From the NCBI GenBank assembly GCA_038818725.1, contig JAWAYL010000003.1, forward strand, positions 1 through 64,000: a stretch of DNA of 64,000 nucleotides, in the 5' to 3' direction. Positions 35,395-43,271 of the stretch are shown here, piece after piece (the first letter of the stretch is position 1; every line of letters starts with the position of its first letter). This stretch comes from JACIWB01 sp038818725 (GTDB taxonomy: Archaea > Thermoplasmatota > E2 > UBA202 > JdFR-43). The translations under genes and the position numbers were made by a program. The notes under the pieces are model-generated. The model saw nothing but the letters and a program-made list of their open reading frames with translations. It ran no database searches and had not been told where the DNA came from.

Positions 35395-36776
35395 GAAGCA
35401 TATTCCTTGAGAATATTTAAAATTTGCATTGATTTAAAAACATAAATTCTTTTTTCATCCGACCAATTGCTTAAAAAGCCATTCTCATCTTCGGCAATAA
35501 CTTTTATTTTATAAATTCCCATTTTGTTCCATGAATGCGTTATTTTAATTTTAATTCCTGATTCATAAAATTCAGTCCATTCATCTACTATATTATCATT
35601 ATTCCAGTCCCATCCGTATCTTATTTTATCTCCATCAAAATCACTTGAAAATGTTTCATAAAAATATTTTTTGCCGGTTATTGCAAAAATTCTTCCTTCT
35701 GGCTTTTGTGGTTTCTCTGGCTTATAATTTATCTTTTTGGCATATTTTAAATCAAGATTACTCCTGTCAACATAGCTTATATGAGGATAACCATTTAAAT
35801 CAATAGCAATTGATGCATATGCTCCAACATCTCCTTCTTCATCTACTTTTTCTATATGCCATATTCCATCAAAATATGCATAATTTAAATTCCATCCTTT
35901 CCATCCAAAATATGCAATATGAATTCTTCCATAGCTATCGATTGCAATTGATGCACCTTTTGAATTATAAAATCCTATTAAGTCAGGATCGATAATTTCT
36001 ATTTTCCATTTTTTCCCGTCAAAATATGCATGTTTTAAAAACCAAGCATCGTCTCTTGAGATATCATAGTAGCATATATGTGGATTTGAATTTTTATCTA
36101 TTGCAATTGAAGTCGATTCCCATATTATACTATTTTTATCAATTTCTTCTACAACCCATTTGTCTTCTTTTAAAAAAGCATAAAATAATTTGCCTCTTAC
36201 ATTTCCATAGCTTATATGAGGATTTCCATCTAAATCAACAGCAATTGAAGAATAAATTCCACAACCAGCAGATGAATCAACAACTTCTATGCTCTTTTCG
36301 TTTCCATAAATTCTTGCATATTTTAAATGCCCATTTTTCTCATCGTAATAGCTTATATGCACAGCATCTTTTGATATAGCAATTGAACAATATTTGCCAA
36401 CATTTTCGGAATCAATTATATCAATTTTCCAAGAGCCGTTCTTTTTTGCATATTTAAGATTTTCATTTGTTGCATCATAATAAACTAAATGTAAGCATCC
36501 ATTTGCATCAACTGCAATTGAGGAATATACCCCAACATCAGCAGATGCATCAACAACTTCAATGCCCCATTTTCCATTAACAAAAGATGCAACCTTTAAA
36601 ACCTTGCTATCAATATCATAATAAGAAATATAAATTCTATCTTTATAGATACATATGCTTGTATCCATTCCTATATCTCCTTGCATATCAATTGTTTCTA
36701 TCTCCCACCTTCCATCTTCACTAAAACCTAGAGGTGCAAGAATAAGAAAAGTTGTTAAAATTAAAATCGATTTCAT
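35385..36776 (-). CDS. Exported beta-propeller-repeat protein
   Basis: 463 residues. Signal peptide MKSILILTTFLILAPLGFS, then about seven tandem repeats of roughly 45 residues with the pattern SIAID-x-x-G-x-PHISYxD followed by LKYA and a W-x-IE-x-ID strand. This forms a beta-propeller of the kind often linked to extracellular binding. The last 100 residues are a PKD/Ig-like domain (KIRYGWDWNNDNIVDEWTEF). Start at ATG 36776, since the five residues before it are not part of the signal peptide. It shares its 3' overlap with the M42 peptidase, suggesting one transcript. Confidence 0.78.
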   Translation of the reverse strand: MKSILILTTFLILAPLGFSEDGRWEIETIDMQGDIGMDTSICIYKDRIYISYYDIDSKVLKVASFVNGKWGIEVVDASADVGVYSSIAVDANGCLHLVYYDATNENLKYAKKNGSWKIDIIDSENVGKYCSIAISKDAVHISYYDEKNGHLKYARIYGNEKSIEVVDSSAGCGIYSSIAVDLDGNPHISYGNVRGKLFYAFLKEDKWVVEEIDKNSIIWESTSIAIDKNSNPHICYYDISRDDAWFLKHAYFDGKKWKIEIIDPDLIGFYNSKGASIAIDSYGRIHIAYFGWKGWNLNYAYFDGIWHIEKVDEEGDVGAYASIAIDLNGYPHISYVDRSNLDLKYAKKINYKPEKPQKPEGRIFAITGKKYFYETFSSDFDGDKIRYGWDWNNDNIVDEWTEFYESGIKIKITHSWNKMGIYKIKVIAEDENGFLSNWSDEKRIYVFKSMQILNILKEYASWN

Positions 36777-36846
36777 GAAAATAAATAACAATGGATAGAT
36801 AAATTCATCGCAAAAATTTTAAAATATCCTTTTGTTTTTACATACA

Positions 36847-36964
36847 GCGGGCGTGATCTAGCTGGTTAGGATATGAGCCTTCCAAGCTCAATGCCCGGGT
36901 TCGAACTGCAACTTGTCACAAGTTGCTTATTAAAGCAAGTTGCTTGAAAATCCCGGCGCCCGCA
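36847..36964 (+). tRNA. tRNA-Gly(TCC) with a 45 nt T-loop intron
   Basis: Acceptor GCGGGCG (36847-36853) pairs with CGCCCGC (36957-36963), discriminator A36964. D-arm ATC/GAT; anticodon stem TGAGC/GCTCA with loop CTTCCAA, anticodon TCC at 36881-36883. T-stem CCGGG (36895-36899) and CCCGG (36952-36956). The T-loop TTCGAA...T is interrupted by 36906-36950; removal gives TTCGAAT, the canonical seven-base loop. The 3' end touches the purN stop codon. Confidence 0.9.
36906..36950 (+). repeat. 45 nt T-loop intron in tRNA-Gly(TCC), member of a three-copy family
   Basis: It starts CTGCAACTTG and ends GCTTGAAAA, like the copies at 44802-44845 and 55742-55785. Compared with those it has TCA for TG in the first hairpin loop and CTTA for CGCA later. 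The bulge-helix-bulge model holds: exon TTCG pairs with intron TGAA (four base pairs including G-U), bulges are AAC and AAT, and the intron helix is GCAACTTG with CAAGTTGC beyond one U-U mismatch. Confidence 0.8.
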
Positions 36965-37618
36965 TTAATAGCCCTCTGAATAAAGAACATCTGGGTAGCT
37001 ATATTTATTTAGCCATGTATCGCCTGGCAGTATTTTTACTTTCCTTCCTTCCACTATTAGCCTCTTCTTTTCAAATAAATCTATGCTTCTTGGCAATATT
37101 TGATGCTCAACTTTTAAAATTCTCTCTGCAAGAGCGTCGCGAGTGTCATCTTCTCTTACTTTTACTGCTGCCTGCAAAATTATTGGACCATGATCTGGCA
37201 ATTCATCCATAAAATGGGTTGTGCAACCGGCTATTTTAACTCCATAATCTAAAGCCTGCTTTTGGGCATCTATTCCTTTAAAAGAAGGAAGCAAGGAAGG
37301 ATGAATATTTATTATCTTATATCTCCATTTATTAATAAACCAAGGTGAAAGTATGCGCATATATCCTGCGCCAACAATAAGTTCAATATTTTTCTCTTCA
37401 AATATTCTATTTATTTCTTCCTCATGCTTTCTTTTATCCTTTGCCTCTACATATATTGCATCTATTCCATTTTTTCTTGCTCTTTCAAGAGCAAAAGCAT
37501 TTTCATTATCACTTATCACTACTTCTACTCTTGCATTTATCATTTTTTTGTTACAAGCATCTATTATTGCTTGTAGATTTGTTCCTCTTCCAGAAGCAAG
37601 GACTCCAACAGCGAGCAT
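36965..37618 (-). CDS. purN: Phosphoribosylglycinamide formyltransferase (PurN)
   Basis: 217 residues. N-terminal VLASGRGTNLQAIIDA, the catalytic set N-H-D seen in INIHPSLLPSFKG and TTHFMDELPDHGPII, and AGYMRIL mark PurN, which adds formyl from 10-formyl-THF to GAR in purine synthesis. It is tail-to-tail with tRNA-Gly(TCC), the stop codon beginning one base after the tRNA end. Confidence 0.93.
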   Translation of the reverse strand: MLAVGVLASGRGTNLQAIIDACNKKMINARVEVVISDNENAFALERARKNGIDAIYVEAKDKRKHEEEINRIFEEKNIELIVGAGYMRILSPWFINKWRYKIINIHPSLLPSFKGIDAQKQALDYGVKIAGCTTHFMDELPDHGPIILQAAVKVREDDTRDALAERILKVEHQILPRSIDLFEKKRLIVEGRKVKILPGDTWLNKYSYPDVLYSEGY

Positions 37619-37663
37619 AAAAATAAACAGAACAAATTTTAAATATCTTTGTATTTCATTTCA

Positions 37664-39118
37664 ATGAAATTTGATTTGAAATGCAGCATTACTACAAGCA
37701 AGGAAATAAAAAAAGAAGAGCTTGCTCATTTTTTCAATAACCTTACAATTGATGCAAAAATGGAATGGGATGCAAAAGAAAATAAAATTTTTTTAAGAAT
37801 AATTTCTGAAAAAAGGAGAAGTCATGAGTGGGCTTTAAGAATAGTAAAAAAGCTTGAAGAATTTCTTGGAAAAATGAAAATTGGAATAAGGGATTTGCAT
37901 CTTGACAGATATGAAATTGATTTTGAATTAGATAAGGAGCCATTAAAAAGTGTATCAATTCCATTTGCTGAAGTTGAAATAAAAGATAAGAAAGTAAAAT
38001 TAATTATTTCTGATAAAGGAGAGGAATTTTTAAGGGAAAACTATGCTGATAGAATAATAAAAAGAATAAAAGAAAAAATAGATGCTCAATATTATGAAGG
38101 CAAAAAAGAATACTGGCATTTAGTCTGGCAAAGTGAGGAAAAAAAGGAAGCATGGAATAAAGATCCTTCTGAGGAAATGCTCAATTTGGGATGGATAAAG
38201 TTGATGGGCAAAGGCAAATGGTTTTATTTCCCGCCAGCCGCAGCCATCATGCGGGCGATGGAAAGAATTGCAATAAATGAAGTAATTGCTCCCATTGGCT
38301 TTTCAGAGATAATTCAGCCAATGCATGTCTCATTTGATACTTGGCTTAAAACCGGGCATCTTGAAGGAATGCCAGGAGAAATTTATTATATATGCGAGCC
38401 GAAGAGCAGGGAAGCGAGGGAATGGGAAAATTTTGTTGATTTAATTAAAATAAAAAGAGAAGTAAGCGATGAAGAGCTAATTAAAAATTTAAAGCCGCCA
38501 AAAGAAGGAGTTTGCTATGCCCAATGTCCAAATATCTATGCTTCTTTTGCTGGAAAGACAATTGCTGAAGAAAGTTTACCATTGCTTATATTTGATCATT
38601 CCACTCCTTCAGATAGATATGAAGCAGGGGGCAAGCATGGTATTGAAAGAGTTGATGAATTTCATAGAATAGAAATTGTATATATTGGAACAAAAGAACA
38701 ACTTATAGAAGTAAGAGAAAAACTTATGGAGAGGTATAGATATGTGTTTGACAAAATACTTGATTTGGAATGGAGAATGGCAAAAGTAACCCCTTTTTAT
38801 TTACAGCAGGCTGGCATAACCGCTAGCGAGGAAGATGAAATAAAAGGAACAATAGATTTCGAGGCATATTTGCCTTATAGAGGGGATAGAAGCAAAGAAT
38901 GGCTTGAAATACAGAATATTTCAATAGTTGGAGATAAATATGTAAAAGCATTTAATATAAAGGCCCAGAAAAGTGAGTTATGGAGTGGTTGCTCAGGAAT
39001 TGGCTTAGAAAGATGGACAGTTGCATTTCTTGCTCAAAAAGGGATAGAGCCAGAAAAATGGCCGCAAGGTTTTAGAAGATATTTGCCAAATTTACCAAAA
39101 ATGCCAAAATTTTTGTAG
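37664..39118 (+). CDS. serS: Seryl-tRNA synthetase, type 2 (methanogen-type)
   Basis: 484 residues from ATG 37664. It has the rare type 2 SerRS architecture: an N-terminal tRNA-binding domain of about 160 residues and a class II catalytic core. The zinc ligands are C288 (AQCPNIYAS), E337 (DEFHRIE) and C443 (WSGCSGIGLERW), each exactly 18 residues before the C306, E355 and C461 described for Methanosarcina barkeri SerRS. Other signatures are HLEGMPGEIYYI and SDRYEAGGKHGIERVDEF. The standard (type 1) SerRS is not in the window. An upstream start 15 nt earlier is possible but no signal supports it. Divergent from purN. Confidence 0.92.
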   Translation: MKFDLKCSITTSKEIKKEELAHFFNNLTIDAKMEWDAKENKIFLRIISEKRRSHEWALRIVKKLEEFLGKMKIGIRDLHLDRYEIDFELDKEPLKSVSIPFAEVEIKDKKVKLIISDKGEEFLRENYADRIIKRIKEKIDAQYYEGKKEYWHLVWQSEEKKEAWNKDPSEEMLNLGWIKLMGKGKWFYFPPAAAIMRAMERIAINEVIAPIGFSEIIQPMHVSFDTWLKTGHLEGMPGEIYYICEPKSREAREWENFVDLIKIKREVSDEELIKNLKPPKEGVCYAQCPNIYASFAGKTIAEESLPLLIFDHSTPSDRYEAGGKHGIERVDEFHRIEIVYIGTKEQLIEVREKLMERYRYVFDKILDLEWRMAKVTPFYLQQAGITASEEDEIKGTIDFEAYLPYRGDRSKEWLEIQNISIVGDKYVKAFNIKAQKSELWSGCSGIGLERWTVAFLAQKGIEPEKWPQGFRRYLPNLPKMPKFL

Positions 39119-39189
39119 TTTAATTAAAATTTAATTCAATTAAATTTTTATTTAAAAAATTATTTTATTTTTTAAATCTTATATTTTTG

Positions 39190-40557
39190 ATGCTTGAAAT
39201 TGAAAAAGATTTAAAAAGTAAAATTGATAGAATACTAAAAAATTATTTACCAGATAAAATATCAAATCCTTCAGAAAAAGCAATTTATGAACCATCAAGC
39301 ATGTATAACATGCCAAAAGAAAAGGCAGATGAATACAGATTTAATGCGATAAAATATGTTTTTAAACATCATTACGAAAATAATAAGTTTTATCGAAGCT
39401 TATGCAAGGAAAAAAATGTTAAGCCAGATGATATAAAAAGTATTGAAGATTTTAATAAGATACCTTTAATAACCCATAAATTCTTTAAAGATTATCCTAA
39501 TGGAAAAGATTTTGCAATATGGCTTGCAAATTTAATGTCTGTAGAAATTCCAAAAGTAGTTATAAAGGGTAAAAATCCATCATATGATGATGTTATTGAA
39601 GCATTTCAGCAAGCTGGCATAACAGTTTGCTATAGCAGTGGAACAACTGGAAAATTCACATTTATTCCAAGAGATGAAAAAACTTATAGGATGGGACAAT
39701 ATGCAATTGCAAGATGCGCAATAGAGATGCTCAGCAGCTGGTATGATTATGATGCAAGCGCCTATTTACTATTTCCTAACCCAAAGAAAACAAACATTTA
39801 TGTAGGAAAGGTAACAAATGTTTTATTTGATTTAATTAAAGATGTAAAAGTGGCAATAGACAGAAAAATAACAACCCAATTGCTTCGTATTTCAATGGGT
39901 GTAGCATTTACTTTCAAAGAAAAAATGATGAGCAAGATGGCAAGGCATGCAACCAAAAAAATGAACGAAGAAATGGTAGAAAATATAATTTCTTGGGCAG
40001 AAGAAAAAAATGAAAAGAAGGAAAGATGCGGACTTGTTGGCGCCCCATTTATTTTGCATATGGTAATGGAAAAGATGATTGAAGAAGGAAAAAGATTCGA
40101 TTTTGGAGAAAATGGGGCGGTGCTTACTGGTGGGGGATGGAAAATATATGAAGGCAAAAGATTGCCAGTTAAGGAATTTAGAGAAAAAGTTGAGCATCTT
40201 TTTGGCATACCCAAAGAAAATTGCCTTGATTTATATGGAATGGTTGAAGCAAATGGTTTTATGATTCATTGTCCAGAAGGGCACTATTTGCATATCCCTA
40301 ATACTTATCTTCATCCAATAGTTTTAGATGAAAATGGTGAAGAAGTAGCTTATGGAGAGGAAGGAAGATTTGCCTTTCTTGATGCCATTGCTTTAAGTTA
40401 TCCTGGTTTCATAGTAACTGGTGATAAAGTTAGGATACACGAAACATGTCCAGCATGCAACAGGACAACACCTGTGCTTGAGCCAGAGATAGAGAGAATA
40501 AGGGGAGAAGAAATTAGAGGGTGTGCTGAAGAAATGAGGAAGTTAATGCTTGAGTAA
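39190..40557 (+). CDS. LuxE/acyl-protein-synthetase-like adenylate-forming enzyme
   Basis: 455 residues. The adenylation P-loop reads CYSSGTTGKFTFIPRD, and later DLYGMVEANGFMIHC, VTGDKVRIHE and a cysteine pair CPACNRT resemble LuxE and phenylacetate-CoA-ligase relatives, which activate an acid as acyl-AMP and load it on a thiol. Substrate unknown. ATG 39190 is preferred over the adjacent TTG. Its stop codon overlaps possible upstream starts of the transglutaminase-like gene (next ATG 40559), so the two are one operon, continuing into a Mut7-C gene. No luciferase or LuxC/D gene is present. Confidence 0.7.
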   Translation: MLEIEKDLKSKIDRILKNYLPDKISNPSEKAIYEPSSMYNMPKEKADEYRFNAIKYVFKHHYENNKFYRSLCKEKNVKPDDIKSIEDFNKIPLITHKFFKDYPNGKDFAIWLANLMSVEIPKVVIKGKNPSYDDVIEAFQQAGITVCYSSGTTGKFTFIPRDEKTYRMGQYAIARCAIEMLSSWYDYDASAYLLFPNPKKTNIYVGKVTNVLFDLIKDVKVAIDRKITTQLLRISMGVAFTFKEKMMSKMARHATKKMNEEMVENIISWAEEKNEKKERCGLVGAPFILHMVMEKMIEEGKRFDFGENGAVLTGGGWKIYEGKRLPVKEFREKVEHLFGIPKENCLDLYGMVEANGFMIHCPEGHYLHIPNTYLHPIVLDENGEEVAYGEEGRFAFLDAIALSYPGFIVTGDKVRIHETCPACNRTTPVLEPEIERIRGEEIRGCAEEMRKLMLE

Positions 40558-40558
40558 T

Positions 40559-41518
40559 ATGATATCCTGGATAGAAAAAGGATATATAATGCCGTGGAGA
40601 ATGTTTAAAAATGTAATAAGAACTATGCCAGCTCTTGCCATAACGATGGCAAAGCATCCTCGCCTTGTGATTCAGCAGCATAGAGGGGAAAAAGTAAAAT
40701 GGTTTAAAAGCAAGCCAAGTTATGAAATACCAGAATATAAGGAAGGAATGAAGTTCTGCAAATCAAATGAAAGATATCTTCGCCCAACCCATCTCTGCAA
40801 TAGCCATGCAAAAGAGATAATTGCAATGGCAAATGAGCTTGGAGCTTTTAAAAAAGATGATTGGGAATATGCGGAAAGTGTTTTTAATTTTGTAAAGAGG
40901 AATATAAAGCTCGCATTTGTCCCAATGACGGGCGTTGTCGAAACACTTAAAAACGGTTGCGGGACATGTGTTCATCAACTTTCTCTTTTTGCTGCCCTCT
41001 GCAGGGCGGGCGGGCTGAAGGCGAGATATCATTTATATACGCTTGCCCTTATAGAGCCAATGTATAAGGCAATGGTTGAAGTTTCTCCAATTGTTAAAGG
41101 ATGGTATGATGCTTTTGGAACTTTTATGCTCCATGGAACAGCACAAGTAATGATAGATGGTAAATGGGTAGTTGCTGACCCAACATTTACTCCAGCAGAT
41201 GAGGCTGCTATGGGCATCCCTATTGCAAAACTTGGAGATGAGCCAACTGGAATATGGAATTATCCAGTTAAAGATACAGAAGTCTTTCTTGAAGGTCTTC
41301 CATATGGTGTAGGCATAGGATGGGATTTCTTTGTAAAAATTCTTGGTCCAAAGGAAGCGCAGAAAGTAAATGAAAGCTTGGAAAGAGAAAGGAAAAAAGG
41401 AGAAAAAATATTGCAGGAGATGGGAGAAGAAAATTATGATAGAATGGTAAGGGAAAAATACAAGGCAAAAATACCAAAAATAACTCTCGAAAAGTGCCCT
41501 AATATAGTGTTTAAATGA
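40559..41518 (+). CDS. Transglutaminase-like superfamily protein
   Basis: 319 residues. The core follows the transglutaminase/papain-like pattern: GCGTCVHQLSLFAALCRAGGLKARYHLY with candidate nucleophile C137, a His in FMLHGTAQVMIDGKWVVADPTF and an Asp in VADPTF. Members cleave or form amide bonds. No signal peptide is evident; the hydrophobic stretch near the N-terminus is short. It lies 1 nt after the LuxE-like gene and overlaps the Mut7-C gene (ATGA). A joint role, such as loading an activated acyl group and transferring or releasing it, is inference. TTG 40550 would add three residues. Confidence 0.72.
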   Translation: MISWIEKGYIMPWRMFKNVIRTMPALAITMAKHPRLVIQQHRGEKVKWFKSKPSYEIPEYKEGMKFCKSNERYLRPTHLCNSHAKEIIAMANELGAFKKDDWEYAESVFNFVKRNIKLAFVPMTGVVETLKNGCGTCVHQLSLFAALCRAGGLKARYHLYTLALIEPMYKAMVEVSPIVKGWYDAFGTFMLHGTAQVMIDGKWVVADPTFTPADEAAMGIPIAKLGDEPTGIWNYPVKDTEVFLEGLPYGVGIGWDFFVKILGPKEAQKVNESLERERKKGEKILQEMGEENYDRMVREKYKAKIPKITLEKCPNIVFK

Positions 41519-41979
41519 AATTTTTATGTGATGAAATGCTTGGCAGGCTTGCAAAATGGCTTCGTATTATGGGTTATGATGTTTTATATTTAAAAAATAT
41601 GGAAGATGAAAAAATAGTTGAAAAAGCAATAAAGGAGGATAGAATTTTGATTACAAGAGATAAAAAACTTGCCAAAAAATTCAAAAATTCTCTTTATATT
41701 GAAGAAAAAGATATAAATGAGCAGATAAAAAAAGTGGTTGAAAAACTTAAAATAAGAATTGATGAAGAAAATTTTCTTTCAAGATGCACTATTTGCAATA
41801 TTGAAATAGAAAAAATAGAAAAAGAAAAAGTTAAAGGAAAAGTTCCAGATAATGTTTTTGAAAATATGAGTGAATTTTGGATATGCAAAAAGTGCGGGCG
41901 CATCTACTGGGCTGGCACCCACTGGAAAAACATGAAGGAGAAAATAGAAGAAATAGGAAAAATAGAGTCAGCAATTTGA
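41515..41979 (+). CDS. Mut7-C RNase-domain protein (PIN-like fold with zinc ribbon)
   Basis: 154 residues. CDEMLGRLAKWLRIMGYDVLY and ITRDKKLAKK are the acidic PIN-like motifs of the Mut7-C (DUF82) family, and the C-terminal zinc ribbon has CTICN and CKKCGRIYWAGTHW. Predicted RNase; target unknown. Starts within the end of the transglutaminase-like gene (ATGA). Confidence 0.85.
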   Translation: MKFLCDEMLGRLAKWLRIMGYDVLYLKNMEDEKIVEKAIKEDRILITRDKKLAKKFKNSLYIEEKDINEQIKKVVEKLKIRIDEENFLSRCTICNIEIEKIEKEKVKGKVPDNVFENMSEFWICKKCGRIYWAGTHWKNMKEKIEEIGKIESAI

Positions 41980-42011
41980 AAAACTTAAATTATTTTTTTG
42001 ATTTTTCTATC

Positions 42012-42803
42012 ATGGATTTCTTACAAAACTTTAATCCAGTAATGCAGGCATTTATTGCATCTTCCTTTACATGGCTTTTAACTGCATTTGGATCATCAAT
42101 TGTTTTTCTTACTAAAAAAATGAGCAGGAAATTGCTGGACAGCATGCTTGGTTTTGCTGCTGGTATAATGATTTCCGCAAGCTTCTGGTCATTGCTTTTG
42201 CCTTCTGTTGAAATGATGGAGGGAAAAAATTTTTCATGGCTTCCAGCTTTAATGGGGTTTCTGCTTGGAGGAGTGTTTATTTTGATTATGGATAAAATTC
42301 TTCCACATCTTCACTTTGGGTATGAGAAGGCAGAGGGTTTAAAAACAAGCTGGCATAAAACAACATTGCTTATTCTTGCAATAACATTACATAATATACC
42401 AGAAGGAGTTGCAATTGGTGTTGCTTTTGGAGCAGTTGCATATGGTGCTTCTTATTCATCAGCCATTACTCTAGCAATAGGTATTGGCTTACAAAATTTT
42501 CCTGAAGGAATAGCTGTTTCTATGCCTTTAAAAGGGGAAGGAATCTCGTCACTAAAAAGTTTCTTTTATGGGCAACTTTCAGCAATCGTTGAGCCAATTT
42601 TTGCAGTTTTAGGAGCATTTGCAGTTTTTATTTTTAAATCAATTCTTCCATATGCTCTCGCTTTTGCGGCTGGAGCAATGATTTTTGTTGTTGTTGAAGA
42701 AATTATTCCAGAATCGCAAAGGGGAGGAAATATTGATTTGGCTACAGTTTCAGCTATGCTTGGATTTGCTACAATGATGTTTCTGGATGTTGCCTTTGGA
42801 TAA
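42012..42803 (+). CDS. ZIP-family metal transporter (ZupT/GufA-like)
   Basis: 263 residues, about eight transmembrane helices. The metal-binding motifs are LHNIPEGVAIGVAF in helix IV and LQNFPEGIAVSMPL in helix V, and a His-containing loop HLHFGYEKAE follows helix III. Likely imports Zn, Fe or Mn. A longer reading frame reaches back to 41877 but overlaps the Mut7-C gene, so ATG 42012 is used. Its stop lies one base from the stop of the convergent lipoprotein gene. Confidence 0.88.
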   Translation: MDFLQNFNPVMQAFIASSFTWLLTAFGSSIVFLTKKMSRKLLDSMLGFAAGIMISASFWSLLLPSVEMMEGKNFSWLPALMGFLLGGVFILIMDKILPHLHFGYEKAEGLKTSWHKTTLLILAITLHNIPEGVAIGVAFGAVAYGASYSSAITLAIGIGLQNFPEGIAVSMPLKGEGISSLKSFFYGQLSAIVEPIFAVLGAFAVFIFKSILPYALAFAAGAMIFVVVEEIIPESQRGGNIDLATVSAMLGFATMMFLDVAFG

Positions 42804-42804
42804 C

Positions 42805-43257
42805 TCAACTAATCCAGCCAATATTTCCTTCCCATTCGTATGTTTCATTTAATGAGGGCCAGTAAAATTTTATACGTCCAAAATAACTTTTTCCGAATTC
42901 AGGAGCAACATAGTTAGGATAAAAACTTCTTGCAATAAATTCCTTAAGAATAGCCTCCTTTACTTCACTTCCTTCTTGATACAATGGTTCAACTATTGCT
43001 GGCCCGTTTTCAATTGGTCCTATACCCATTTCAAGCCCTTCCTGCGGTGGAAAATATATGTCGCAGCGAGGTGCCCCTTTTTCCTTACCAACCCATTTTA
43101 CTTTCATATTAAGCAATACTTCATTGGGATTTTCTGTTTCTCTAAAAAATACGCTCAGCACCTCAAATTTATCTGTTTCTTTTGCTTCTTTTTCGCTTTT
43201 TAAACATCCAAGCATTGCAAATGAGAAAAATATTAACATGGAGAGGATTTTTTTCAT
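42805..43257 (-). CDS. Lipoprotein of unknown function
   Basis: 150 residues. The N-terminus MKKILSMLIFFSFAMLGCLKS has a lipobox (MLGC), predicting a lipid-anchored extracytoplasmic protein. The mature part is beta-rich (FEVLSVFFRETENPNEVLLNM) with many aromatic residues toward the end. No family recognised. It is read in the same direction as the upstream phosphoglycerate mutase gene, 14 bases after its stop. Confidence 0.65.
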   Translation of the reverse strand: MKKILSMLIFFSFAMLGCLKSEKEAKETDKFEVLSVFFRETENPNEVLLNMKVKWVGKEKGAPRCDIYFPPQEGLEMGIGPIENGPAIVEPLYQEGSEVKEAILKEFIARSFYPNYVAPEFGKSYFGRIKFYWPSLNETYEWEGNIGWIS

Positions 43258-43271
43258 AAAATTATAATTAT

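Noticed and set aside
39119..39189. AT-only palindromic stretch between SerRS and the LuxE-like gene
   Set aside because: Repeats of TTAAATT are expected in such AT-rich spacer; probably terminator plus promoter, no special structure.
41877..42011. 45-codon N-terminal extension of the ZIP transporter
   Set aside because: It overlaps the Mut7-C gene in another frame and is charged; the membrane protein clearly begins at ATG 42012.
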